Shown here: positions 23,892 through 37,000 of the stretch, piece after piece
Layout of the letters: every line of letters begins with the position of its first letter
Position numbering within the stretch: position 1 is the stretch's first letter
NCBI GenBank assembly: GCA_000708835.1
Contig: DF237297.1
Location: forward strand, 16,791 to 80,790
DNA from: Klebsormidium nitens
Taxonomy: Eukaryota > Streptophyta > Klebsormidiophyceae > Klebsormidiales > Klebsormidiaceae
Reading direction: 5' to 3'
DNA length: 64,000 nt
Notes under the pieces: model-generated
What the model was told of the DNA's origin: nothing
What the model saw: only the letters and a program-made list of their open reading frames with translations
The model's database searches: none
Position numbers and translations under genes: made by a program

Positions 23892-24404
23892 GGGAAGGGA
23901 CACTTTGAAGCTGTACCCCCCGTATTAACTATGGAGCCCTTTCAGCCAGAGGACCTAAGTCCCCCCCCCTTCCTGACGGGCCGCGCTGGCGCGGGCCCCA
24001 AGCCTCCCCCCCTTGCCCGCTCAGCTTTTGAGGGTCTCCGGTCCCCGCCCCATGCAAAGGCTCAGTTTTTTTTTTCCAAATTTTAGAAAATCGATCATAG
24101 GGGAGTGCATTTGCAGAATTCTTAGGCTGTGTTGAGGCTGACTTCGATCTAGGTGCAACGTGAAGGGCAGTTTTTTGACCAATCACATGTATATTTGGAG
24201 GAAAAATCCATAAACCACACTAAACACCCCTTGAACCGGCCCCCAGATCTCAGAGTCAACTTGGTCCCCCCCCCATGTGACATTGGCCTTCCTTCAGTGG
24301 CAGTAGGTCCCCCCCCCATCTGCCCCCCAGAAGCGGCTCTCGGTCCTCGGTACCCCCCCATTAACAGTTAATTCGGGGGGTACAGCTTCAAAGTGTCCCT
24401 TCCC
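23892..24404. mobile_element. 513-bp MITE-like element, PIF/Harbinger (Tourist) type
   Basis: The ends are inverted repeats of 39 bp with a single mismatch (23892-23930 and 24366-24404); each begins GGGAAGGGACACTTTGAAGC. Both ends are flanked by the direct repeat TTA (23889-23891 and 24405-24407). Three-base TTA/TWA target duplications and G-rich 5' ends are the known hallmark of PIF/Harbinger elements. The interior is non-coding, with many C-runs, and has no transposase frame, so the element would be non-autonomous. It lies in the shared upstream region of TEN1 and the IDM1-like gene. Confidence 0.85.
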
Positions 24405-25045
24405 TTACATTGGACAAATTGTGAAAATTGTGAATGTGCAATGATAGCGAGGTACGTTGCCGCGCGCGCGAGGCCGGCCGCGTGACCTCGCAGTTTCTCG
24501 CAGAAATTAACGACTCGAAGGTTTTACAAGGTTTATGCGGCTGACCGACCCGGTCGGGCCGCACGCGCCAAGCTGCCGCCCTGCTGAGTTCAAATTTTCA
24601 AGGAGGCCGACACAGACTGGATTCGACGGGGCGCTTCGATGTTCAAATATTTTGGAGCGCTAGGAAGGGTGTGTATTGACTTCAGAATTTTGGGCAGCCT
24701 AGAAAGTCCAAAGTGACCCCATTAGAAAGTTCCGGAAGCAAGGAAAATGTACGTTGTGTAAGACCAAGTCTCTCGAACCTAAGCTTGCAAGCAGCAAGAA
24801 TTGCTGCCATGGCGGGCCTAGCTGGTCTTCCCAGGCCAGCTGCCCAGTGCCAAGCCACCACAAAACGTACCTTTCCAAGGAAAGCCTAGGTATTTCCTAA
24901 AAGTTCGTTTCTTGGCATCAGGCCCTAGTAGGGATTGGTCAGCGATCTGGCGTGGCTGAGCTGGCTTGTCCGTCCTTTGCACCGTCCAGTGAGATAAAAG
25001 ATGCGATAGGCCGCATGTTGGTGTTTACCAGGGTCTAGAGACACC

Positions 25046-28000
25046 ATGAGTGAGGAGCCGCAGTTGGTGGTGGGTGGAGAGGCGAGCGCTGAGAGGCAGC
25101 AGCCTGATGGTGGTGGCAATGAAGATCCATTGGATGCTGAGAGGGCAGCTATGGAGCTGTTGGAACCACTTGAGAGGGTGCTGATGGCAAGCCTTCTAGA
25201 CATGGGGTGGAAGGTATGGCACGCCTCAGCTAGTTGGGAGTTGGGACATTCATGAGTTTTTTAGGGTTTGAATTATGGTGGGAATTGGTTGCCCTCGATT
25301 GGGTCATTGGCTTTATGTGATTATGCCCTGATCAACGCCTTTAGTTTGACTCCATCGCAAGTTGTGTTTACTGGATGTCTTGGTTTATTTGCAGATTGGG
25401 CTGAAGCCAGGGAAGAATGGTTCAAGCAAGCCGACTAGTCCAAAGCTCAGCTTCATAAGCCCAACAAACCAGGTCAGTGCACAACCAGTTCTCCAAGCTT
25501 TTTGATCAGTCAGCCGCCACTGCTTTTTGAGGAAGGTAGCTCAAGAATCAATCAAGACCCCGTACTCAGAATCAAGAGCATCTTATGAAACTTTTGGATT
25601 GCTGCACCAGGGCGCCCTCACCCACCATCTTATATCTTGTTATCCTCACTTGCGTAATTGTTCTTATTCAGGTCTTCGATGCCTGGGATGAGGTTACCCA
25701 ATTTTTTGGGCAGACCAGCGAACAAGAGGGCTGGTTCGCCGGTGGGTCAAACTTGGCAGTGGGCAGGAACAAGGAGGACTCGGCACTGCCGGGCACAGAA
25801 GTGGGCGGCGCAAGCAGAAGCGAGCCTTCAGAATTAGGGTTTTTGGAACAAGGGGCCGAGGCAGCAGGGGGCATTGAGCAGGCTGAGAAGCAGCAGAGGC
25901 CTTTGAACGGTGTCATCCATTCGCTAGAGCCTGGTGCAGCGGGTCCTTCCCAGGGTCCTCTCCAAACGTCCCTCAGTCAGGAGCCTGATCTGCTTTCCAC
26001 TTTAGAGGAGGCTGGCACTGTTCACGCCGAGGAGCTTGCTCTCGCTGCTGAGATTATGAAAGAGCTGGAGGAGAGGAAAGAGCGGTTGCTGCTGTCGGCG
26101 CCAGAACCGAGCCCCCTCCCTGTAGCAGCTGCCAGGCGCTCCCCTCTCCCCCCCCCAATGGCATCAGCCTCTCTAGAGGGGCATCCTTTGGTTTTCCAAG
26201 GCTTCCAGCCTGCAGCCGTAGGCGCTCGAGGTTTTCCGATTGCTGCGCCGGCAAAGGCATTTGGGGGCCAGAACTTCAATGTTGCGGCAGGCAGGCCAGA
26301 ATCTAACCACAGTGGCTCCACTCTAGAGGGGAACAGCAAGGGGGGTTTCGTGTATGAGAGAAAGGACGGGGTCAAGGTGAGCCTCACTGATCCTCCGTCA
26401 TTGGCTGCCTACATACATCTACCGCACGCTCTGCTTAAAAAGTGGTGGAAACGTTGGCGCTAGTATGGCCGATCCGTTTCAAAGCGCTTGGTTGTGACTG
26501 CTAAACGGGCTGTCATGCACAGTACACGTTTCTGGAGGTGCTCAAGCACCACCGCACTGTGAAATCCGGTCGTTCTACAAGTGTGACATCGTTGATCATG
26601 TGTCGATCACACCCTCCTCTCGCACTGCCGCGAAGGCTGCTGTGTTCATTGCATTTGCCCCATGTTGACGCTCGAGTTCATTATGATTCCTTCAGGTCAA
26701 TTGGGGGCCTGACATCCCTTCCCTCCCTTGCAGGTATACCACAAAGAGGCCTGCAAGTGCCGCGGTTGCACTGCCAAGCGGAAAAGCGGCGAGGTCCCCG
26801 GCCCTCCGAGCTTGAGCCCGGAGGCGCTACCTGGGCCTCTTGCTCTTGTTGAGAGGCCCAACTTTTTGCAAAGTGCAGTCCTGCCGGCACTACCATGGGA
26901 GCTCACCGGAGACAGGTGGGGGGGAGGGGAGACGACTCCAGTTCTTGACGAGGCGGCAGCGGCTGTGGCTGCTGCGGTGCGGAGCCTAGAGTTGCAAGGG
27001 GTGGAGGTTTCGCCCCAGAATCTGAACGGGCTAGAGATTATCCCAGGCTTGGCTACTCAGCGGTTTGACCGGGGTGACGAGTACCTCACAGCCGATGAGT
27101 CGCCGCAGGGATCGGTGAGCCTCGAGGGGGGTTTGGGGGGCTTGGCCGGTCAAGAGGATGACACGGCGTTCTGGCAGACACGAGGAGGTGAGGAGGAGGC
27201 AGGGGATGACGATGGGGCAGAGGGTTCTGACGTCGAGGACCTCGACGTGTTTCTCCCACGGATCATGGAACAGACGGGGTTCACACCATTGTTGGCGGGG
27301 CAAGACGCATTTATGGGCTTTGGCCCCGAGGCATATGCCGCCATGCAGGCGGCTGTGCCTGTGGCTGCAGAAGACCAGTCGGCGCTTGTCCTCTATGAGC
27401 CCCTCCGCTCCGAGTTGGACCACCTGTCAGCCGAACAGCAAGAGGCTCTCGACTTGGGCACGACACGCAAGCGCAACGCATACCTGTGCAAGCGGTGCGG
27501 CCAAATAAAAAAGGGGCACAAGTGTAACCCCGCTGCAGCCCGCACCTCCTCGCGGCGCTCCTTAAGCGGTCCCCCCAGCCCCGACGCGACCCCAGAGGCC
27601 CCGCTCCCCCCACCAGAACCCGTTGCCCGGCCCCCAGTCGAACCCCCTAAGCCTCCTCCGGCCAGCCCCTCGCTCCAACCGTACAGCTTCTCCAGTCTTT
27701 CTAAACCACCCCCGCCGCTTCTTGACGACCTCCAGTCTTTCTTTTCCTCCCCCCGCGAGGAGCCCCCCCGGGCCGCGGTTCCGAGCGCTTCGGAGCGGCC
27801 GACGGTGCTCCAGTATGCCGGATACCGGCCGTCTAAAGCGGCGTCGGCAGCGGCGATCGTAGCGGTGGGGGGGCAGGGCTGTCCGAAAGTGGTGCTTCCC
27901 AAGTTCAAGGACCCCCCCACCAATGCGCGGCTGCTGTTGGCGACGGGGCTGCTGGAGGGGCAGCATGTGTCGTACATCATGCAGAGCGGGAAGGTACGTG

Positions 28001-31000
28001 GTGGTTTTAGGGTGCTTCTGTGCCCGGATCTCTAGCGCATCGTACCGTATGTCATGTTCTCGTTTGGTAGGCTGCTGTACGCCGTACGGCATCTTTCAGA
28101 TGGTGACAACATGTGCCCACAAGCGAGATTCTGGACTAAGTTCCACATTGGGTTAACCTCACACTCCCTTTCGCAATCCGTACCCATTGGCTTGTCCATC
28201 AGAATCAAGCGGGGTGGATCGGCGAAAACCTCGCTGCTTGTGTACACTTTAAAGCATGACGATGGGACGGTGCTTGCTGTTTGTTAAGCGGTATCATCTG
28301 GGCCTGCCATGCAAGACCAAGGGTGATTCAGTCCGGTCCCCTTGGGCCCAAAACGCTTTGACAGAGGTGCTGACTTCTGCTATTTGTGGTGCAGTTGCTG
28401 CTGACGGGCTGGGTTAAGGGCGGGGGAGTCATTTGCGACTGCGAAAAGTGCAAGGGCAACTCGGTAAGTTGTTACCAATCGCCTCTTTACATAAGCCTGT
28501 TCTGCCCATATCTTTGCGTTCCGCTCCTCCTCGTTTCTGCCGCAACTCCCGAGGCCGTATGGATCGCACAGCTCTTGAGAAACATGGGGTCTTATTCCCC
28601 GTGACAAAATCTCCTCGAATATGTGAGGACGAGTTTCCTGCAAGCTTCTCGAGTCTCACCGTTAGGGCAGCCGCTCACTCCCTTTTCCGTTTGCCGCAGT
28701 TGGTCAGCCTGTCCGAGTTTGAGAAGCACGCGGGCAGCGTTGCGCGCCACCCGAGCGACTACATCTTTCTCGACGACGGCCGCAACCTGCGCCAGCTGGT
28801 GGAAGACGCTCAGGCGCTGGCGGCAGGGCGCATCGTCATGTCCAACGAGATTGTGACCCGGGAGGAGGTGCCAGCTGGCGCGCTGGGACTAGACGCGGTC
28901 GCGGAGGGCGCGTGCAGCGCCTGCGGGGAGGAGGGCAACGTGCTGCGGTGTTCGTCGTGTAGTAGAGAATACCATGCAGGTGCGAGAATTTTTACCTACC
29001 TTCTGGAGGTATCTGAGGTGGATAATCTTGCACATGAGACTTCACAAGCACACATGATAACAAATATTTTGAATCTTCCGGGCCAACTCTGCGAGAAAAG
29101 GGACTAACTTCAATTACAGTCAACCCCCAGTTTCTGATCACTCAAGCAGGAACGACTAACGGGTCCCTCCTTGCTTCTTTCGAGCCTTGCTCTCTCAACA
29201 AAGATGCCTCTCGCCCGTTGAGGGAGCACTTAGTAACTCGTCAAGACAGACCGCTGTGTCACAAAGGGCATAGCCTGCCATCGCAACTCTCGAAACCAAG
29301 TCCTTCCTAACCCAGCCTCTGACGCCTACGTTCTCTGTTCGTGCAGAGTGCGTGGGGCTGGAGCGCCCCCCGTCTGCTTCCGCGCAGTGGACCTGTCCAC
29401 GCTGCCAGGGGGGGGCCGGGCACGGCATCTACCGCGGCCCCCCCATTGCGCGGCTGGTCCACCAGTCTCCGGCGACCATCCGGCGAAGGACCCCCTCCAA
29501 CGTATTCAGCCTGCTGTTCACTGACAATGGGCTGCCTGACGGGGAGGCGGTGTCGTACCGGATCAGGGGGGAGGTGAGCAAATTGGCGATGCTTCTTGAG
29601 TTCGTATGCACGTTGGAGGCTTGCGCCTTTTCTTGTATCAATGATTTTGTTTCGGGTGTTTATTCTGTAACAGGGACGTTTCCTCACCTTGCGAGAGGGC
29701 TTGCGAGATTCGGCAGAGCCCTAGATTGGGCTCCGCCATATGAGTCCAACTTAGAACGGGTGTCCTGCGTTCCCATCTTTCAGGCTGGAGTGCCCTGCTT
29801 TGGCGCATCCCAACCGTCTTCACTCTGTTCTGTCACACTGACTCCGTATTTCTGAATGCAGACGATCCTGGCGGGCAAGAAGGCGCGCGGCGGCATCGTG
29901 TGCGGGTGCTGCAGCTCCATCGTAAGCCCGTCCACGTTCGAGCAGCACGCCGGGAAGGGCGCCCGCCGTAATCCATACACGTCCATCTTCGTCGACTCTG
30001 CCGACATCCATCTAAAGGATTATGCGCAGCGGGTCGAGGCGCAGGGGGGCCCCTCGCGGGGCGAGGCGGAAGCGGAGGAGTGCGCCGAGTGCGGGGACGG
30101 CGGGAACCTGATCCTGTGCGACGGGTGTCCCAAAGGGTACCACCCCGAGTGCGTCAGGTCAGTGGCCAGATGAGCGCGGCTCAAACGTCGGATATGTGCT
30201 TTTGCACGGCTGTGATTCTGATTAGACTTTTGAGCAGATCCATCTGAGTTCCGCCTTTCCATTCGAGATTTCTGGAAGAGAGCAGGATCTGGGATTCTCG
30301 CTCCTCTACGGCCACGGACCTTGACTGTAAGAGTAATTTCGGGGGGGCAATTGTGTCTTTCGACAAGGCAGAAGGTCTGGGCGACATCATACTCGCGCAA
30401 CCATTCCATTCTCCTTTTCGTAGTCTTACCCTCTTCCCTTGCGTTCCAAAGAAAGTAACTCGGAATGTTTCACAGGGTCATAGTTGAACGGCCGCGTTTT
30501 TTCTGGCAGGCTGAGCAGCGTCTCCTGACAAACATCCCGTGCTCCTTTTCGGAATCTCACCCTTTTAGCCACGTACAAAGAGCTCATTCGAAGTCGTTCC
30601 TACGAAGCCAGGATTTTGACTCCCCGGGCTTTTTCCCGCAGGCTGAGCGCCGTCCCGAAGGGCGACTGGTTCTGCGGCAGCTGCGACAAGCCACGCATTG
30701 CGGCCGCCAAGGCCAAGGCGGCGGCACACCCCGCGGGGGGCAGCAACGCGAGCGGCGCGAGCGACATGGTGGCGCGGTGCGCGCGGCTGCTGACGGAGGT
30801 GGACACGACGACGGGGGGGTGCATCCTGTGCCGCATGCAGGACTTCAGCAAGACGTTCGGGGACAGGACCATCATCCTCTGCGACCAGGTACAGGGGCTT
30901 CGGACTGTGCTGCTTAGGTTGCTCTTCAAATGGTTCATCTTTGAATGGTTCAGTTACCCAAGAAGGTAGTCCAGATTTTATCATCCTCTGCGACCATGTG

Positions 31001-34000
31001 CGGTTGTGTGTTCTGTTCTGCTCAGGTCGCTGTTTGATCAGCGTCCGTGACTCAAAGTGAAGAGGTTATCCCTGTCACTTCTGCGGTTGTGATCATCTTC
31101 TGCGTCCTGACGAGGGCACCCCTAGCGTTAGGGGCTTGTCCTCGATATGTTTGTAGGCTTCTCAAACGGCGAAGATTTGGGAGGAGGGACGGACAAAACG
31201 CATTTACTGGTGGCAATCTTGCTGACGCGAGTGCTACTACCATCATTCTAAGAGACGCCCCCATTGGGCCATAAGCATTTCAAAAGGATTTGGTGCTCTT
31301 TATTTGTTCACAGAACAACCATCAGGGATGACTTCATCTCCTTACTTGCCCACACACTGCATTCGATTCTCAGTCAACAATAAAAAGCGCACTCCATTGT
31401 AGAATAGGGCTCCTGGCTTTCGCCTGCGGCGGAGGGTGATCCCGTCAGCAGAGTCATTCACACCCGTGCCCCTTCCCACCCGTGCAGTGCGAGCGCGAAT
31501 TCCACGTGGGCTGCCTGCGCGAGCACGGCGTGGCTGACCTCAGCGAGCTGCCGGAGGGCGACTGGTTCTGCGGCGGGGAGTGCGCGCGCATCAGCGCGCA
31601 GCTGCAAGCGCTGCTGGAACGGGGCCCGCAGGCGCTGCCGAATTACGTCATGGCGGGGGGCAAGCCGGTGGATGACGGCCGCGAGAGGACGTGGCAGCTG
31701 CTCAGAGGGCGCCAGGGGAGCAAGGACAACGGGAAGGTGCTCGCGGCCGCGGTGGACATCCTCTCGGTGAGGGCACGCTCCAGCCGTCCGTTTCAGAAAG
31801 CTGTCAGAAGAGTACCGAAGGAACAAGTGATCTGTCGATCCAAAGGGCGCCTTTCAGCTCTTCCATGTCCATGCCCCCAGTGAAGTCCGTCACGAGTCGC
31901 CCCAGAAAAGCGGTGGGGATGCAGAGGTTTTGACGGGATAGAGACGAGCGTTTGAGCCGTTAAGGGGAGCAGACTTGTGGGGTAAAGTAGCTCCCGTTCT
32001 ACGTTTGAGCTGTTTCAAGTACGAACGGCGGAGGTCGGCTTCAGGGGATTCAATCGTCGGATCTTGGTGCCTATCAGCCTTTTGGGAAGTTGGAATTCGT
32101 CATAGGCGTGCCGGCGAAGGTTTCTTTTTGGCATGCTGTGTGATTCTGCTTGGAATAGCAAGCGTTGCTTCTCGAAGGCGTTGCAGAGAGGGGCGTCTGC
32201 TTGCACATCTGCCATTTCGAAGGCGTTGCCGCAAAGGGCGTCCTCTTCTTGAAACTTCGCTTAAGTACTTTAGGCATCCAAATCCTCGCTCGTCGTCCCC
32301 ACGCGGAAGTGCCTCAACCCAATCATTGACGGCGCGATCGGCGAGGACCTGCTATTACATCTCCCATCAGATTCATCGCATGAAGAACGGAGGGGATATC
32401 ACAGATTGCCCCTGAAGTGATTTTTAAGCTGAACTTCTCACCCCTGGTCCTGTACAGAGGTGTTTCGACCCGATCATCGAGCGGTAAGGACTTTATGTTG
32501 CGCCTTTGGTCAGTACTTGTCCCTGCGAAAATCAATGCACCATTTGAGCTATCAGTGACGAGCTGACTTCGTACCCGTTATCTCCGTGCAGCGGTGCTTC
32601 GACCCGATCATCGACTGCGCGAGTGGCGAGGACCTGCTGCCCATGATGGTGCACAGCCGGCAGACCAAGGACCACGACTTCAGCGGCATGTACTGCCTCG
32701 CGCTGCGCGCCGCGGGGAAAGTCGCCTCCTGCGCCGTCATTCGCGTGTTTGGGAACAAGCTCGCGGAGATGCCCCTCGTTGCTACCAGCCTCGACGCTCG
32801 CCGCCAGGTGAGGGGTCGCGGCGGGGGAACGGGCATGAATGAGAAAGTTTGGCGTAAAGGCTGGAAAACTGTTTGGCTTTAGAAGGGCTGGACAATCGTG
32901 TTCTGGAGATCCGTTTGGTTTTGGTTGATTTTGGTAAGGGTCGATGTAGACTTTGTTATGGAAGAAGGCGGGGAGTAGCATGCAGGACGGACTGCCTGAT
33001 TAAAATGTGTGTGTAGTAGGTTTACGCTCACGATTGTTGCGGACCCCGGGTTGCCCTTTTGGAAACCGACTCCATCTTGAGCTGTAGCGGTTCCCTTTCT
33101 GCCAAAGATAGGCTGCTGACGTTGCAGAGCATGCTAATTGTTGTCCCTCAGGTTTGTCCAGATTGTCAGGACAGCAAGAGTACTTTTGGTACCCGGCAAT
33201 GACGGTATCTTTGCTTTGCTCTATGAATTTCAGGGCTCTTGAACATAGTGAGAAAATCCAACGTCGGCTTTCTCCGCCTGTAGGGTCACTGTCGGGCGCT
33301 GATGACGGCTACTGAATGGCTGCTGACGACGCTGGGGGTTGCTCGCCTGTCGCTGCCAGCCGCAGAGGGGGCGGAAGACACGTGGCAGACCGGGTTTGGG
33401 TTCAACAAGATGTCCCATACAGACGTAAGTGACCTTTCTTGGGTCTGCCACGTGGAGTACTCCCTGCCCCTGCGTTTAGCATTGTTGTTTGTAGGCGCGG
33501 GTACATTGGCCCCTCAAGCATCTAAGAACTTGTCCCGTAGATATTGCTGCATTGCTCAGATGCCTTTTTTGCATGGCTATCTTAACCCGCATCCGCGGAG
33601 TTGTCTTTCGGCACAACTCCATGATGGCAACTCCAGACTCATCGTTCTCTCGTACTCTCGCCATCAAAGCAGATTCGATCATTTGGCGAAGCAGTTTTTA
33701 TGCCCATCACGAGTGAAACTGACGCAACGTAACCACAATGCCTAGGGCCACTTGCTCTGTTCCTTACTGTGTCCGGTTCAGCACTTCGTCTCTTACAACC
33801 TTGGAAAGTCGCTTTGAATCACAAAAGCAACACAGACAAGCGCCGACAACCGTCTGACCCGTTGCCTCTTGCCGCTTCTTTTCAGCTCCAGAAGTGGCGT
33901 GCGGAGCTGCAGGCCCTGCTAGTGTTCCCCGGCGCCTCCATGCTCGAAAAGGTGATCCCCCCACTTCCCGGGATGGCGCGCCCACAGCCGTCGCCCCCAT

Positions 34001-37000
34001 CTTTGCACCCGCGCCAGCTGTCGGGCCGTGCCGCGGGAGAAGGGGGGGAGCGGATCATGGGGCGGCCGATTGAGGAAGCCCTGGCGGCAGCGGCGGAAGC
34101 ACGCAGCCGCGGGATCAGCAAGGGGAAGAGGAGCAAGACGAGCAGGAGCGGGCAAGGTGAGGATTGATACTTCTGTAACTAGCAGATTAGTCTGAGTTGA
34201 CTTTTCCTGACGAGTTCAGATGGAGCATGGAGGTTGTATGAATGTGCAGGAACGGGGGTGCCGCTTTGCTGGCCCGTGTGTGATGACGAATTGTCGAGAT
34301 GTAAGTTTAGAATGTTTGCGCGAGATGGCTTGGAAATCCTCATGGTCGCAGAAGTCTGGCATACCCCTTGCGTATTTCACGGATTACATCTGGCATCCTA
34401 GTCCAGTTCGTCAGTTGGTTGGTAATTGACGGTTCACCGTTCTGTTTGTCGTCTTTCTCTGCCCTCTCCCTGCAAACGCCACAAGAGGAACTTTTCGATT
34501 CCGCAATCTTTCGATCCACGGTCTCTATCCCGTAGGGAGGTCTGGAGGCTTGTACTGACTCGGCATCTTTCCGCAGGTGCCTCATCGGCTCAGGATGAGG
34601 AGGCGTCAGGCCCCGCCGCATCCAGCCACTCCACTGAGGAGGACGCCCCCATCCTAGTTCAATTTGGGCGCAAGAAAACCCCCCAGCCGGCAGATTCCGA
34701 CGACTCGGTGCCCATTGCTCAAATGCACCTGCAACTGTCGGAGGCCCAGTCGCCCGGCAAGAGGAAACGGGGCCGCCCGCCGGGTAGCGGAAAGCCAAAA
34801 GTCAAAAGCAAGCGGGGGCGACCGAGAAAGCTGCCTGTGGAGGGGGAGAGTCGCCCGGAAGAGGCGACGCGGGAGTCGGACGGGGAGAGCGTGGATCTGG
34901 GCGGAGATGGGTTGCCACCGGCGGCAAAGAAAAGCAGAACGGAGGGAGAAGGAGGGGTGTTGAATCTGGAGGGGGTGGAGGGAGGGGCGAAAGTGTCGCC
35001 GATCCAGTTGCAAAGGAAGGCGCTGCAACATACGCGGCCCCGGTCGATTCTGGGGAGACAACAAGCGAAGGGGTCGGGCGGGGAAGATGGGACGGAGTCG
35101 AAGGGAGAGAGAGAAGGCCCGCCGGTGGACAAGGCGACGATGTTCCTGGCGAACGTGCAGAAGTTCAAGGACAAGAAGCGGCAGCGGAGGGAGAAGATGC
35201 TGGCGGCGCGGCTGGCCAAGATGGGGGGGGATCCCCCGGAGGGCGCGGCCGAGAAGGTGACGTCAGCAAGCGAGGCGTCGAGCAGGAGCACGGGGCTCAA
35301 GGGGCCGCGCAGCAAACGGCGCGCGCGCGTGTTTGTGCCGGGGGCTGAGTTCTGGCTGCCGGGGAGGGAGGAGGAAAGCGAGGAAAAGCAGAAGCCGAGC
35401 AAAAAGATGCGGGTCGTGACGGAGAAAAAGCACAAGGCGGAGGTCGAGAGTGGGGCGGCGGAAAAAGAGGCGCTGGTTGTGCCAGAGGGGGGAAGCAGTC
35501 CGGCGAAGGGCTCGCGAAGAAAGAAGCAGAAGAAAGCAGGAGGAGAAGAGCAGCAAGACGGTGGGGGGAGCACCGCGTCAGAAAAGGCGCGCGATAGTGC
35601 TGTGGAAACGGCGGAGGCGCTGCGGGAAGTTCGCGTGCTAAGCAAAAACCTGGAGCCTCACACGGGGGGTGACGAAAAGGACGGGGGAGGTCAGAAGAGC
35701 GGACGAGAAGCAGCGCAGCGCGGGACCGCCGATGGGGAAACGGCAGGCCGAGACCAGGAAGCGGAGGGAAAAGGGGCCAAGAAGCGGAGACGAATGGAGA
35801 ACGCCGAGACTCCAGCGGGGGAAAAGAATTTCACAGAAGGGGCGAAAGGTGTCCAAGGGGAGAGTAACAAAGAGGCGGAAGGTGTTGACGGGGAGACTTT
35901 TGTGGAGCAGGAAGAGGCGGGATCAAAAGAAGGGGCCGAAGAGGGCACTGCTGGAAAGGAAGTGGAAAAGAGGAGGTCGCGAAAGAGAGCGCGACAGTGG
36001 GGAAAGCGGAAACGGGCGCCGAGGAGTGGCGGCGACGAAGGCACAGAGCCCGTCGCAAAGGATTCGGTGGTCGATATTGATTTTAAGGGGGATAGCAGAC
36101 CGGGGGACGAAGTATCCCCCCAGCAAGAGGAGCAGATTGGCCAGACAAGGAAACACGGTCGAAGCGAGCGGACCGGGACGGCTCAGATGGCTGCTGTTAG
36201 CGAGGGGACTGCCGCGAAAGGTGATTCGAGCGTGCAAGGCACGAAGAACGGGTTGACTGGACACGGCAAAGGGGTCGGTAACGGAGGGCAAAGAGTTGCG
36301 GAGCTGAGCGGGGGCTTGGAGACAAAACAAGCAACGGGCCGAAGTGCTGAAGAAAGGCCGGGGGGGCTGGTTTACCGCAGAAAGAAAGGCAGGGGGGCGC
36401 AGGAAAGGTGGCGAGAAGCTGCACCGGAGGCGGAAGCTGCCCTCGTAAAAGAGACGGTCGAGACGGAGATTGTGTTTCAGGGGGCAAATGCTGCTGCAGG
36501 CAGAGAGGGGGGGCGAGAGCAGACAAAACCGCGGCCGAGCGGATTGCTCGTCAAGGGGGTAAAGGGCTTCCTGATGAGGCAACCCGCAGCGTCACCCCCT
36601 GCTGATGTCATCCCTGAGCCGCCAGCAGCCTCGGTGTCCCCAACCGGCGTGCTTAGCGAGAAGCAGGCGAAGAAGAGGCTCGATAAGGCTGCTGAGAAGA
36701 GGGCGAGCGGAGTGATTGTTAAGGGCGTCAAAGGGTTCCAGAAGAAGAAGGGTCCCGAACCTGGGCCGGTGGTTGGCAGCCAGGAAGTGGTACTGGAGGG
36801 GGGGACAGGTGGGGAAGTGTTGGAGGCAGGAGGCAACCATGACAGGGAGGAAGGAGAAGCGGTGACGGGGAGGGACGCGTTGCCTCAGGAGGAGAGTGCG
36901 CCAGAAATGGGCATAGGAGACGGGCCGGGGGTAGAGGAGGCAGTGAAGGGCGGAGAGGGCGGGACAGAGCCGGCGGAAGTGAAAGTTGTGGAGAGTTTGA

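Larger units (their letters stand above)
23499..25045. promoter_or_regulatory. Divergent spacer TEN1 / IDM1-like, carrying a MITE-like insertion
   Basis: Upstream DNA of two opposed genes. About a third of it is the MITE-like element at 23892-24404. A run reading GATAAAAGATG near 24992, about 50 bp before the IDM1-like start codon, could be a TATA-like element, but this is weak. No other gene was seen. Confidence 0.45.

Noticed and set aside
23700-24086. 128-codon plus frame running into the MITE-like element
   Set aside because: It crosses the element's terminal repeat and shows no domain; chance frame in C-rich DNA.
27393-28092. Minus-strand open frames of 176-195 codons opposite exon 5 of the IDM1-like gene
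   Set aside because: They are Gly/Arg-rich complements of the Pro/Ser-rich coding exon and carry no motif.
34719-35645. 308-codon open frame on the minus strand opposite the IDM1-like tail
   Set aside because: It is Ser/Leu/Pro/Phe-rich shadow of the Lys/Glu-rich plus-strand exon, with no domain and no splice logic.
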